NCBI GenBank assembly: GCA_019192445.1
Contig: JAHCMK010000005.1
Location: 62,001 to 126,000, forward strand
DNA from: Oceanococcus sp. HetDA_MAG_MS8
GTDB taxonomy: Bacteria > Pseudomonadota > Gammaproteobacteria > Nevskiales > Oceanococcaceae
Length of the DNA stretch: 64,000 nt
Direction of reading: 5' to 3'
The notes under the pieces are model-generated. The model saw nothing but the letters and a program-made list of their open reading frames with translations. It was not told the origin of the DNA and did not search any database. Of the stretch, positions 55,021 to 63,531 are shown piece after piece. Each line of letters starts with the position of its first letter. The stretch's first letter is position 1. A program made the position numbers and the translations under genes.

Positions 55021-55793
55021 GTGATCAACTCCCTGTGCGCATCGACGGCAGCACAGCCATTGTGACCATCACCAACCCCCCGGCAAATACCTGGACTCTG
55101 GAGTCTTTGCGTGCCTTGCCGGGTGTGCTCCACAAGATCGCCCATAACCCTCAGGTGCGTGCACTCATCATCACCGGTGAGGGGCCAAAGTTCTTCTCCG
55201 CGGGCGCCGATCTCAAAACCTTTGCCGAAGGTGGAAAGCTCGCCGGAGCATCCATGGCGCAGGCTTTTGGTGCAGCCTTTGAGGCCTTGGCGAGCTGCCC
55301 TCTTCCAACGATTGCGGCGATCAATGGCTACGCGATGGGCGGTGGTCTTGAGGCCGCATTAGCGTGTGACATGCGGATCGCCTCGGACTCCGCCCAAATG
55401 GCCTTGCCCGAGGCGTCTGTTGGCTTATTGCCCTGTGCTGGCGGCACTCAGTGGTTGGCGCATCTGGTGGGTGAAGGTTGGGCAAAGCGGCTCATTCTCT
55501 GTGGCGAGCGCATTGACGCCGCCACGGCCGAGCGGATTGGCCTGGTGGAAGAGGTTGTTGACGCGGAGTCGGTGCTGCCGGCTGCGCAGCGTCTTGCCGC
55601 TAAGGTCAGCAAACAGTCTCCTGATGCGGTCATGGCGTCCAAACGTTTGATCCAGGCCGCGCGCGCGCCGGCGCAAGCGGCACTCCCGGCCGAACGGGAA
55701 GCCTTTCTTGCGCTCTTCGATCGGCCGAACCAAGCCGAGGGTGTTACGGCTTTCTTGGAGAAGCGCCAGCCGCGCTGGAGCAAAGGCGCATGA
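55017..55793 (+). CDS. Enoyl-CoA hydratase, methacrylyl-CoA step
   Basis: A 258-residue crotonase. FFSAGADLKTF forms the oxyanion-hole region and GYAMGGGLEAALACDMRIAS plus LPEASVGLLPCAGGTQWL the active-site blocks. Operon position suggests hydration of methacrylyl-CoA to 3-hydroxyisobutyryl-CoA. ATGA overlaps on both sides. Confidence 0.87.
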   Translation: MSDQLPVRIDGSTAIVTITNPPANTWTLESLRALPGVLHKIAHNPQVRALIITGEGPKFFSAGADLKTFAEGGKLAGASMAQAFGAAFEALASCPLPTIAAINGYAMGGGLEAALACDMRIASDSAQMALPEASVGLLPCAGGTQWLAHLVGEGWAKRLILCGERIDAATAERIGLVEEVVDAESVLPAAQRLAAKVSKQSPDAVMASKRLIQAARAPAQAALPAEREAFLALFDRPNQAEGVTAFLEKRQPRWSKGA

Positions 55794-56902
55794 GTATCTT
55801 GCAGGTCCAACACCAGGATTTGGGCCAGGGGCGTCAGCTTGCCATCCTCAGTCTGAATAACCCCAAGACATTGAACGCTCTGTCTTTGGATATGGTGGAA
55901 GAACTGCAGCAGGCTTTGGATCGCAGCGCTGCAGACCCTGCGGTGGTGGCCGTATGGCTGGACGCCACCAGTGACAAAGCCTTTTGTGCGGGCGGGGATT
56001 TACAACAGCTTTATGCGTCCATGCAGGAGTATGGTGAAAAGCCTAACCCCTACGCACAACAGTTCTTCGGTCAGGAATACCGCCTGGATTACACCGTGCA
56101 TACATTCCCAAAGCCCTTGGTGGTTTGGATGCATGGCATCGTCATGGGCGGAGGAATTGGCTTGGCCTGTGGCGGCGCAAACCGCATTGTTACCGCCGAA
56201 TCTATGTTGGCCATGCCAGAGATTGGGATTGGCCTGTTCCCGGATGTTGGTGGGAGTTGGTTTCTCGGCAAAATGCCCGGTGGTATCGGTCGCTATTTAG
56301 CCTTGACTGGCGCACGCTTAAATGCCGGGGATGCCATCTTTGCCGGCTTGGCTGATCTGCATATTCCACACGAGCAAAAAGACACGGTTATGCGTGGATT
56401 GGCTGGCGTAGAGTGGACCGCAGATACCCAGCAGGACCAGATTTTGCTGCGTCGCTACCTGCACGCACAGTCTGCGCTCGCGCCTGCAAGCAGCCTCGCT
56501 GCGCATTTTCCAGCGTTGGCGAACATTGCCTCATTGCCCACCCCGCTGGAAGCCAAGGCAGCGCTTGAAGACTGGGCCGACAGCGAGCCTTGGGCGGCTC
56601 CGCATGCCAAAGCACTGTCGCGCGGTGCGCCGAGTTCGGCGGCTTTAGGTTGGTACTTGCAGCAGCGCACTCAGCGCGCCGACCTGGCCACAGTCCTGCG
56701 CACAGAGTTTGCAGCAGCTTTGGGTTGCTGCGCCTTGGGTGACTTTGCCGAAGGCATACGCGCCTTGATCATCGACAAAGACAAAAACCCACGCTGGCAA
56801 GCCGCAGGCTGGGATCAGGTAGGGCAAGAGCTCATCGAGCGTTGGCTAGAGCCGCGTTGGGAAGGGCCGCACCCTCTGGCAGATCTCGGGCGCCCGCACT
56901 AA
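55790..56902 (+). CDS. 3-hydroxyisobutyryl-CoA hydrolase
   Basis: A 370-residue crotonase-fold hydrolase, longer than the hydratase as usual for this enzyme. KAFCAGGDLQQLY and GIVMGGGIGLACGGANRIVT, then MPEIGIGLFPDVGGSWFL, are the HIBCH wording. It releases free 3-hydroxyisobutyrate from CoA. ATGA overlap with the preceding gene; 24 bases to mmsB. Confidence 0.9.
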   Translation: MSILQVQHQDLGQGRQLAILSLNNPKTLNALSLDMVEELQQALDRSAADPAVVAVWLDATSDKAFCAGGDLQQLYASMQEYGEKPNPYAQQFFGQEYRLDYTVHTFPKPLVVWMHGIVMGGGIGLACGGANRIVTAESMLAMPEIGIGLFPDVGGSWFLGKMPGGIGRYLALTGARLNAGDAIFAGLADLHIPHEQKDTVMRGLAGVEWTADTQQDQILLRRYLHAQSALAPASSLAAHFPALANIASLPTPLEAKAALEDWADSEPWAAPHAKALSRGAPSSAALGWYLQQRTQRADLATVLRTEFAAALGCCALGDFAEGIRALIIDKDKNPRWQAAGWDQVGQELIERWLEPRWEGPHPLADLGRPH

Positions 56903-56926
56903 TTACTCTTAGGGGAGACAAGGAAC

Positions 56927-57811
56927 ATGTCGCATATTGCCTTTATTGGTCTGGGGAATATGGGTGGGCCAATGGCCCAGAACTTGGTGCAGGCCGGGTA
57001 TGCCCTGCAAGTTTTCGATCTGGTGCCCGAGGCCTGTGAGCAAGCTAAACAGGTCGGCGCGGGAGTGGCTGCCTCAGCCCAGGAAGCGGCCAGCGGGGCC
57101 GATATCGTCATCTCAATGCTGCCAGCGAGTGCGCATGTGCAAAGCCTTTATCTGGGGCCAGATGGCCTGTTGCAGACCTTAGCGGCGGGCACGCTTGTGG
57201 TGGACTGTTCCACGATTGCGCCCCAAACCTCGCGTGATCTGGCCCAGGCGGCTGCGCAGCAGGGCTTGGATTGCATTGATGCTCCCGTCTCTGGTGGAAC
57301 CGCAGGAGCGCAAGCCGGAACGCTGAGCTTTATGGTCGGTGGTCCGGAGGCGGCTTTGATACGGGCAAAACCCTTGCTGGACGTTATGGGGGCCAATGTT
57401 TTTCATGCCGGGGCGCATGGCGCCGGTCAGGTTGCGAAGATTGCTAACAACATGCTGTTAGCGATTCATATGGCCGGTACTGCTGAGGCTCTATCACTGG
57501 GCGTAGCCAATGGCTTGGATCCGGCGGTGCTGTCGGAAATCATGCAGAAAAGTTCAGGTGGGAACTGGTCCTTGGAGAAATACAACCCTTGGCCCGGTGT
57601 GATGGACGGCGTTCCGGCTTCGCGCGGCTATAGCGGCGGTTTTGGCAGCGCCCTCATGCTCAAAGATTTGGGCCTGGCTGCTAGCGCGGCTACCGCAACG
57701 GGGGCGGCGATTCCTCTGGGCGAGTTGGCGCGGAACCTCTATGCCCTACACAGTCAGTCGTCGGCCAGCTTGGATTTTTCCAGCATTCTCAAACTCTACC
57801 GTGAAGACTGA
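56927..57811 (+). CDS. mmsB: 3-hydroxyisobutyrate dehydrogenase
   Basis: A 294-residue NAD-dependent beta-hydroxyacid dehydrogenase. GLGNMGGPMAQNL binds NAD near the N-terminus; DAPVSGGTAGAQAGTL is the substrate motif; and GAGQVAKIANNMLLA contains the catalytic lysine. It oxidises 3-hydroxyisobutyrate to methylmalonate semialdehyde, the substrate of MmsA. Ribosome site GGGGAGACAAGGAAC. Last gene of the operon. Confidence 0.95.
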   Translation: MSHIAFIGLGNMGGPMAQNLVQAGYALQVFDLVPEACEQAKQVGAGVAASAQEAASGADIVISMLPASAHVQSLYLGPDGLLQTLAAGTLVVDCSTIAPQTSRDLAQAAAQQGLDCIDAPVSGGTAGAQAGTLSFMVGGPEAALIRAKPLLDVMGANVFHAGAHGAGQVAKIANNMLLAIHMAGTAEALSLGVANGLDPAVLSEIMQKSSGGNWSLEKYNPWPGVMDGVPASRGYSGGFGSALMLKDLGLAASAATATGAAIPLGELARNLYALHSQSSASLDFSSILKLYRED

Positions 57812-57972
57812 ATCGGCGGAGCAACCCAAGCTCAAGGTCATCTTGGCGCATAGAGTCCGGTGACATGGAAAGCTTGTATCCGAACCTAGAGTTCATCGTG
57901 TACACACCCCAAACCCCAAAAGGAATCGGCGATGAGCTTCGGTGGGAGCATGATGATCATCACAAGCCCATC

Positions 57973-58241
57973 TAGTGTCCTGTCTCCGAAGTTCGTTACA
58001 TATCAGAGCCCCTCAAATCGTTCGATACAAGGCGCGCTCCGCCGGGAATGGTCATTCCCTTGCCAAGGAGCGCAACGCGGTAGCGGGCGATTTGAGGGGC
58101 TCCCTGCGGGCGAGCCAGAACGCGGCGTTCCGCGGTGTTGCGCTCGCTTGAAATGGAACAACCATTCCTGCGCGAGCGCGCCTAGCGGCACACCGCGTTC
58201 TGACTCGCTGATATGCAACGAACTTCGGAGACAGGACACTA
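57973..58241. mobile_element. MITE-like element with 34-base terminal inverted repeats
   Basis: The ends 57973-58006 and 58208-58241 are inverted repeats of 34 bases with one mismatch (outer words TAGTGTCCTGTCTCCG). The outermost TA on both sides fits a TA target duplication, as made by IS630/Tc1-mariner-type transposases. The interior has two further fold-back modules: 58006-58020 with 58088-58102 (GAGCCCCTCAAATCG), and the stretch from about 58108 to 58209 with AGAACGCGG/CCGCGTTCT arms. There is no transposase gene, so it would be a non-autonomous element. Confidence 0.82.
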
Positions 58242-58418
58242 GGTGACACAAAAATTTGAACACCCTGCGTCCCTGAGAACATGGGCCGACCTTAACCGCA
58301 AAGTATTCGTAGGGCCAGCGGAGCAACGACACGGTGTTTGGATGGTTGCGATAGGCTTTGCGTCGCAACGAATGGAGCCGCGATGCCACGGCTACCGTAC
58401 TGTGCAGGGAGATACGGC

Positions 58419-59798
58419 ATGATCGGAATCATCGGCATTGTGTTGTCGCTAGGTTTGTTGATGTACCTCGCCTACCGCGGCGTGTCGGTGATCATTCTGG
58501 CCCCCGTGCTGGCCTTGATGGCCTGTGTCTTCAATGGCGGTGTGCCTCTGCTGGCGACCTACACGCAGGTGTTCATGTCCGCGATGGGCGGTTTCGCCAT
58601 CAAGTATTTTCCCATCTTCCTGCTGGGTGCGATCTTCGGGAAGTTGATGGAAGACACCGGCTGCGCGCGTGCGATAGCCAAGCTGTTCATTCGCCGGCTC
58701 GGTGCGCGAAATGGGATTGTCGCCATTGTCCTGGCCTGCGGGCTGCTCGAGTACGGCGGCGTGTCGGCTTTTGTCGTCGCCTTTTCGGTGTACCCCTTGG
58801 GCGCCGCGCTTTTCCGCGAGCTGGATATTCCAAAGCGCCTGCTCGGCGGAACCATCGCGCTCGGGGCCTTCACCTTTGCGATGACGGCGTTACCGGGAAC
58901 TGCGCAGATTCACAACCTCATCCCGATGCCGTATTTCCAGACCACCGCCTTTGCCGCGCCACTGCTGGGTTTGGTTGGTGGTGCCTGCATGCTGGGTGGG
59001 GGCGTGCTGTGGCTAAACTGGCAGCGGCATCTCGCCGCCCAGCAGGGCGAGGGCTATGGCGAGGGGCATACGAACGAACCCACTGCGACCAGTGAGCAGC
59101 TGCCGCCCGTTGCGCTGGCAGTCTTGCCCATCGTGCTGGTGATCGCCGTTAACTTTGTGCTGGTCGAGTACGTGATCCCAACCTGGGATACGGCCTATCT
59201 GGCTGAGGCAACCTACGGTGGAACGGAGATCGGCAAGGTGCGCGGTCTGTGGGCGATGATTCTGTCTCTCGTCGTCGCCAACCTGGCCGTGATTCTGATC
59301 CACCTGCGATCGATCGATAGACTCACGGACACCTTGCGTATCGCCGCCAATGGCTCACTGCTGCCCACATTCAACACGGCATCGGAAGTGGGGTACGGGG
59401 CGACAATCGCGGGGCTCACTGCGTTTGCCCTGGTTAAGAATGCGGTGATCAACATCTCGCCGGGCAATCCACTGATCTCGGAGTGGGTTGCGATCAACAC
59501 GCTCGCCGGGATCACCGGTTCAGCCTCCGGCGGCTTGTCCATCGCCCTCGCTGCGCTGGGGGAGACTTACAGCCAGTTGGCGCAAGAGGCTGGCATACCG
59601 CTGGAATTGATGCACCGCATCGCATCGATGGCCAGTGGCGGGTTCGACAGCCTTCCGCACAATGGCGCCGTGATCACGCTCTTGACGATCTGTGGTCTCT
59701 CGCACCGAGAGGCCTACAAGGACATCGCTGTCGTGTCCGTGCTGATTCCGGTGACGACGACGGGCTTGTGCGTCCTGGTGCTAAGCGCGATTTACTGA
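58419..59798 (+). CDS. GntP-family permease
   Basis: A 459-residue, about 12-span transporter of the gluconate:proton symporter family. The N-terminus MIGIIGIVLSLGLLMYLAYR and the block FIRRLGARNGIVAIVLACGL are typical; so is ALPGTAQIHNLIPMPYF. The substrate may be gluconate, hydroxybutyrate or another small acid. The ATG at 58419 has GGGAG 8 bases upstream. It stands alone, 177 bases behind the MITE-like element, and no sugar-acid kinase is adjacent. Confidence 0.87.
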   Translation: MIGIIGIVLSLGLLMYLAYRGVSVIILAPVLALMACVFNGGVPLLATYTQVFMSAMGGFAIKYFPIFLLGAIFGKLMEDTGCARAIAKLFIRRLGARNGIVAIVLACGLLEYGGVSAFVVAFSVYPLGAALFRELDIPKRLLGGTIALGAFTFAMTALPGTAQIHNLIPMPYFQTTAFAAPLLGLVGGACMLGGGVLWLNWQRHLAAQQGEGYGEGHTNEPTATSEQLPPVALAVLPIVLVIAVNFVLVEYVIPTWDTAYLAEATYGGTEIGKVRGLWAMILSLVVANLAVILIHLRSIDRLTDTLRIAANGSLLPTFNTASEVGYGATIAGLTAFALVKNAVINISPGNPLISEWVAINTLAGITGSASGGLSIALAALGETYSQLAQEAGIPLELMHRIASMASGGFDSLPHNGAVITLLTICGLSHREAYKDIAVVSVLIPVTTTGLCVLVLSAIY

Positions 59799-60037
59799 GG
59801 GCACGTTGGGGCTGGTCAAGCCGAATCTCACCGCTTCCGGTGTAGCCATCATCGCAGCCGTCTACACGGATTTACTTCTCTGCCCCTACGGATTCTGAGT
59901 ACGGTGTGCTGAGCGGCACCTCCCGGCACGCGACTAAACAATGCCCGGGATGACTCTGGGGGGCAGGTCAGGGCAGCTCGGATCATTGAACGGGTTATGA
60001 CTAGCAACGCTGGGATTGGGCGCGTAGCAGTCATTGC

Positions 60038-60066
60038 TTGATCGCTACACTGTAGGGGGCTAGACT
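60038..60066 (+). promoter_or_regulatory. Promoter of the fitAB-type pair
   Basis: TTGATC (60038-60043), 17 bases, TAGACT (60061-60066). Confidence 0.6.
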
Positions 60067-60070
60067 TGTT

Positions 60071-60085
60071 GATATCAATGATATC
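60071..60085. promoter_or_regulatory. Inverted repeat, probable operator of the fitAB-type pair
   Basis: GATATC-AAT-GATATC, just behind the -10 box and 8 bases before the antitoxin start, where FitA/VapB-type antitoxins commonly bind. Confidence 0.5.
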
Positions 60086-60092
60086 GGTCGTG

Positions 60093-60332
60093 ATGACGAT
60101 GGCCCAACTTATTGTCAGAAACCTCGAAGACGAAGTCGTGAGAGCCCTCAAGATCAGCGCCGCCGAGCATGGGCGCTCCGCCGAGGAGGAGCATCGGGAG
60201 TTGCTTCGCTCGGTGCTTTTGCGAAGTCACAAGGATAAGAATGATTTCAAGTCCCTGTTGGCTGGTATCCCTAGTGGAGACGACGAAATCTTTGAGCGTC
60301 CACGAGATACAGGACGTGATGTTGCACTGTGA
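60093..60332 (+). CDS. FitA-like ribbon-helix-helix antitoxin
   Basis: A 79-residue protein. MAQLIVRNLEDEVVRALKISAAEHGRSAEEEHRELL is the RHH fold of FitA antitoxins. ATG codons at 60093 and 60099 are both possible. The C-terminal tail (DDEIFERPRDTGRDVAL) is the toxin-binding part. Overlaps the toxin by 4 bases (GTGA). Confidence 0.85.
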   Translation: MTMAQLIVRNLEDEVVRALKISAAEHGRSAEEEHRELLRSVLLRSHKDKNDFKSLLAGIPSGDDEIFERPRDTGRDVAL

Positions 60333-60751
60333 ATTACCTGATCGACACCAACATTCTCAGTGAACTGCGCAAGCCACCAGGCCGTCGCAATCAAGGTGTT
60401 GAGCAATGGTTCGGGCAAGCCGACCCAGACTCGCTGTTCCTGAGCGTACTGGTGGTCGGCGAAATACGTAAAGGAATCGAAGCTAGAAGAGTGAGCGACC
60501 CGGTACAGGGTGTGGCCCTTGAAGCCTGGCTGAGTCGCATCATCGACGGATATTTCGATCGGATCCTTCCCATTGATTTGAATGCAGCACAACTATGGGG
60601 ACGCGCTCAATGTATCCGTCCGTTCCCCGTTATCGACGGTCTCTTAGCAGCTACTGCGCAGGCACGCGGCATGGTGTTGGTAACACGAAACGTCAAAGAT
60701 CTTGACGGCTGGCCGGTCCCGGATTTGCTGATGAACCCGTTTATCGAGTGA
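60329..60751 (+). CDS. FitB-like PIN-domain toxin
   Basis: A 140-residue PIN protein. Acidic metal ligands appear in LIDTNILSELRK, VVGEIRKGIE, PVIDGLLAATA and NVKDLDG, matching FitB. It starts with GTG inside the antitoxin stop. The likely activity is RNA cleavage when freed of FitA; the target is not known. Confidence 0.87.
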   Translation: MNYLIDTNILSELRKPPGRRNQGVEQWFGQADPDSLFLSVLVVGEIRKGIEARRVSDPVQGVALEAWLSRIIDGYFDRILPIDLNAAQLWGRAQCIRPFPVIDGLLAATAQARGMVLVTRNVKDLDGWPVPDLLMNPFIE

Positions 60752-61089
60752 CAGCTAAAGGCACTAACCAGCCTGTCGCGCTCAACGACCCTTTGCAAGT
60801 GCTCTGCTTGCTCAAGATCGGAGGCGTCATGATCATACTCAATGTTGCCGTTATGTCGGCGGGTTGGTGACAAAACTGCTGACATAGGGATTGCGCGCTG
60901 AAACTCCCGTCCTGGCGCCCTTCCAGGCGATGTCACCAGATGCCCTCCCGAGCGCTATTTCCAATTCTTCCTCTACGGGGCTCTGGCGAGCATAACCTGC
61001 AAGCAATTTTTCTCCGCGGTGAATGACACCGCAGCGTGAATCGTTGAGTTGCTGACGCTGCATTGCCCTGCCATGCCGTCAATGACCGG
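60752..61089. other. Non-coding stretch behind the fitAB-type pair
   Basis: About 340 bases without a credible gene on either strand. The open frames here are short and without pattern, and nothing else is recognised. Confidence 0.55.
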
Positions 61090-61228
61090 ATGAGTGGTTT
61101 GCTACCGCCGATGGCATTTGCCTTGGTCGCGGCCTTTGGCAGCATGTTCGCGGGGCTGTGGTATCCCTTTGGTGTTCGCTGTAATCACCACGGTGGTGGG
61201 CTTCCTGTTGCTGCCCGAACCCCGCTGA
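61090..61228 (+). pseudogene. Fragment of an MFS transporter (C-terminus), frameshifted
   Basis: From 61090 the sequence reads ALVAAFGSMFAGLWYPFG, then after a one-base frame change FAVITTVVGFLLLPEPR and a stop at 61226-61228. Together these are the last two membrane helices of an MFS metabolite transporter (GLWYP and LLPE-R are typical). Nothing upstream completes the gene, so it is a decayed remnant. Confidence 0.7.
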
Positions 61229-61433
61229 GGTTCCATGCACAATTAAACCGGGCGGACAAGACAAGTTGGCTTGGTGACCCCACGTCCGGCTCGCACAATG
61301 GCGATGCCGGTGGGGGTCTGTAAGCCGGGCCAGAGTGCCAAAGCTCGGTGACAGCCGGATGACAATGGGCCCATGTCTTGAGTGGGCCTGGTTCGCGCTT
61401 GCGAGCAACACAGCAGCGCCAGCCTGCGTCAGC

Positions 61434-61997
61434 TTAGCCTGCGCGTGGCTTCTTGCTGGCGGGCGTTGTGTCCGCGTCTGCGTGGTCGTCCTTGCCCGCA
61501 GTATTGGCGTCGCGTTTGAGGCTAATGCTGGAGACAAACTCCTGGCGTACTTTACGCCACAGCGGGAGGTTGTCGTCTGCAAGTTCCTTGAGCGACTGCA
61601 AGGGGTTGCCGGCACTGCCGACTAACTTGCGAACTTGGTCTTTAAATTGCGCCTGTTGGTCGGAGAATAGCTCTAACGACAGCTCCAAATAATGGCTGAC
61701 GCTATTTTGCATGGTGTCGCCGTAAAACCGAATGATATGCAGCAGCACGTCTTTGGAGAGGATGGGCGTGCCTTTTTCTTCCTGCTCCATAATCACTTGC
61801 AGCAAAATGCTACGGGTGATGTCTTCCTTGGTCCGCTTATCCTCCACCCGGAACTCGACATTGTTGATGACGAGGTCACGAATCTCTTCCAGGGTGATGT
61901 ACCGGCTGATGACGGTGTCATACAGACGACGGTTGGGATACTTGTTGATCAGCCGGACCGAGGGCGAATTCCCGCGGCGACTCAGGACCTTAGCCAT
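61434..61997 (-). CDS. phaR: Polyhydroxyalkanoate synthesis regulator PhaR
   Basis: A 187-residue protein with the PHA accumulation regulator DNA-binding domain (RLINKYPNRRLYDTVISRYITLEEIRDLV) and the PHB-accumulation regulatory domain (SILLQVIMEQEEKGTPILS). In other bacteria PhaR represses phasin genes and senses PHA. It starts directly behind the gluQRS stop, so the two are probably co-transcribed. The C-terminal 20 residues are a charged tail. No phaC or phasin gene is in the window. Confidence 0.9.
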   Translation of the reverse strand: MAKVLSRRGNSPSVRLINKYPNRRLYDTVISRYITLEEIRDLVINNVEFRVEDKRTKEDITRSILLQVIMEQEEKGTPILSKDVLLHIIRFYGDTMQNSVSHYLELSLELFSDQQAQFKDQVRKLVGSAGNPLQSLKELADDNLPLWRKVRQEFVSSISLKRDANTAGKDDHADADTTPASKKPRAG

Positions 61998-62897
61998 TCA
62001 GCTGCTGCACTGCACGAAAGGCGCTAGTGTGCCAGATGCCGCAGGAAAAGGTGTTTCTGGTTGCTCTAGGGCCCATTGCAGTTGCTCGCCCACAGGCGCT
62101 GTGGCGAGCTCTGCCGGGCAGGCGTAGCCGAAGGCTTGCCAAAGCGAGTGTAGCTTCGTGGGGGCATCGTGCGCGCGAATCCCTGTAGCACCCGTCGACT
62201 TGCTGAGCTTATTGCCGTCCGAGCCTAACAAGATGGGATGGTGGGCGTATTGTGGAACTGGGGCACCGAGCGCTTGAAGTAGCAGCATCTGGCGACCCGT
62301 CGATGGCAACAAATCACAGCCTCGCACGACATGAGTGATGCCCTGCTCAGCATCGTCGATGGTCACCGCAAACTGGTAGCTGTAGTCGCCCGTACGGCGG
62401 CGTAGCACGGGGTCGCCACATTGGGCGGCAACATTGACCTGCTGTGGCCCCTGCCAGCGGTCGGTCCAGCTTAGCTGAGCATCTTCGGGTAGGCGAAAGC
62501 GCAGTGCATGACCCTCCATAGGCAGCTGCTTATCGCGACAAATGCCGGGATAGCAGGTTTCGCCTGCGCGCCGAAAGAGGGCGAGGTCGCGCCGGGTACA
62601 GGCACAGGCATAGATCCGGCCTTGCTCCCACCACTGCCTGACTAGACTTCGGTAACGGTCGCTGCGGGTGGATTGAGCCGGGAGTTCGGCGTCCCACTCC
62701 AAACCAAAGTCACGAAGCTGCTGGCGAATGAGGTTCTGAAACTCTGGTTGACAGCGCTCAGTGTCGACGTCTTCGAAACGTAAGAGCCATTCCCCGCCCG
62801 CGCGCCGAGCATCCAACCAAGACACCAGAGCCGCAAAAAGCGAGCCCTGGTGCAGTGGACCAGAAGGAGACGGAGCAAAGCGACCGCGGTAGCGCAT
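61998..62897 (-). CDS. gluQRS: Glutamyl-Q tRNA(Asp) synthetase
   Basis: A 299-residue truncated glutamyl-tRNA synthetase lacking the anticodon-binding domain. It attaches glutamate to queuosine in tRNA(Asp). APSPSGPLHQGSLFAAL is the HIGH-type motif, KLSKSTGATG the KMSKS-type motif, and CACTRRDL with CYPGIC the zinc-binding cysteines. It lies between dksA and phaR; gluQRS next to dksA is a known gammaproteobacterial arrangement. Confidence 0.95.
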   Translation of the reverse strand: MRYRGRFAPSPSGPLHQGSLFAALVSWLDARRAGGEWLLRFEDVDTERCQPEFQNLIRQQLRDFGLEWDAELPAQSTRSDRYRSLVRQWWEQGRIYACACTRRDLALFRRAGETCYPGICRDKQLPMEGHALRFRLPEDAQLSWTDRWQGPQQVNVAAQCGDPVLRRRTGDYSYQFAVTIDDAEQGITHVVRGCDLLPSTGRQMLLLQALGAPVPQYAHHPILLGSDGNKLSKSTGATGIRAHDAPTKLHSLWQAFGYACPAELATAPVGEQLQWALEQPETPFPAASGTLAPFVQCSS

Positions 62898-62944
62898 GGA
62901 TTCCGGCGCGCAACATGCTTAGCGCCATAGGGGCGCGCGGCGGT

Positions 62945-63379
62945 TTAGCGGCCTAACTGACGCTCGCGAATTTCCTGCAGGCTCTTACAGTCCACGCAAA
63001 GATCGGCCGTGGGGCGTGCTTCCAGCCGACGAATGCCAATCTCGGAGCCGCAGGAGTCACAGAAGCCAAACTCGTCTTCATCTAGACGGCGCAGCGTTTT
63101 TTCAATTTTCCGAATTAACTTGCGCTCGCGGTCGCGGGTCCGCAGTTCCAAGCTAAATTCCGATTCTTGGGTTGCGCGGTCTGTGGGGTCTGGAAAGTTG
63201 GCCGCTTCGTCCTGCATGTGGTGCACGGTGCGATCCACTTCGGCCATCAAATTTGATTTCCACGCCTCAAGAATCTGCCGGAAATGCGCACGCTGTGCGG
63301 CGCTCATGTACTCCTCCCCCTCGGAGGGTTGATAGGGGGCAAAGGAGCCCAGTTCTGGGTTCGGCGTGCTGGTGCTCAT
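62945..63379 (-). CDS. dksA: RNA polymerase-binding transcription factor DksA
   Basis: A 144-residue protein with the coiled coil (EEYMSAAQRAHFRQILEAWK; EVDRTVHHMQDEAANFPDPTDRA) whose tip Asp-x-x-Asp acts in RNA polymerase, and the zinc finger CDSCGSEIGIRRLEARPTADLCVDC. It works with ppGpp in the stringent response. The ATG at 63379 gives an N-terminus similar in length to E. coli DksA; the open frame upstream to 63577 is not supported. gluQRS follows 47 bases behind. Confidence 0.96.
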   Translation of the reverse strand: MSTSTPNPELGSFAPYQPSEGEEYMSAAQRAHFRQILEAWKSNLMAEVDRTVHHMQDEAANFPDPTDRATQESEFSLELRTRDRERKLIRKIEKTLRRLDEDEFGFCDSCGSEIGIRRLEARPTADLCVDCKSLQEIRERQLGR

Positions 63380-63531
63380 GTGTGTTGCGGTCAGAGTCAG
63401 TAAATGGAAACCGCGCATTGGTAGCAAATGTAATGCCGAAGCGCAAGCTCGCACTGCACAAAAAAACCATTTCTGCGCGCCACGCAGAGCCGCGCTATGC
63501 TGCACGAACAGCGCTGCACGACTCTGGTGGA

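Noticed and set aside
59799-60037. Search for a further gene between the GntP permease and the FitAB-type pair
   Set aside because: Only short frames without pattern; nothing to report.
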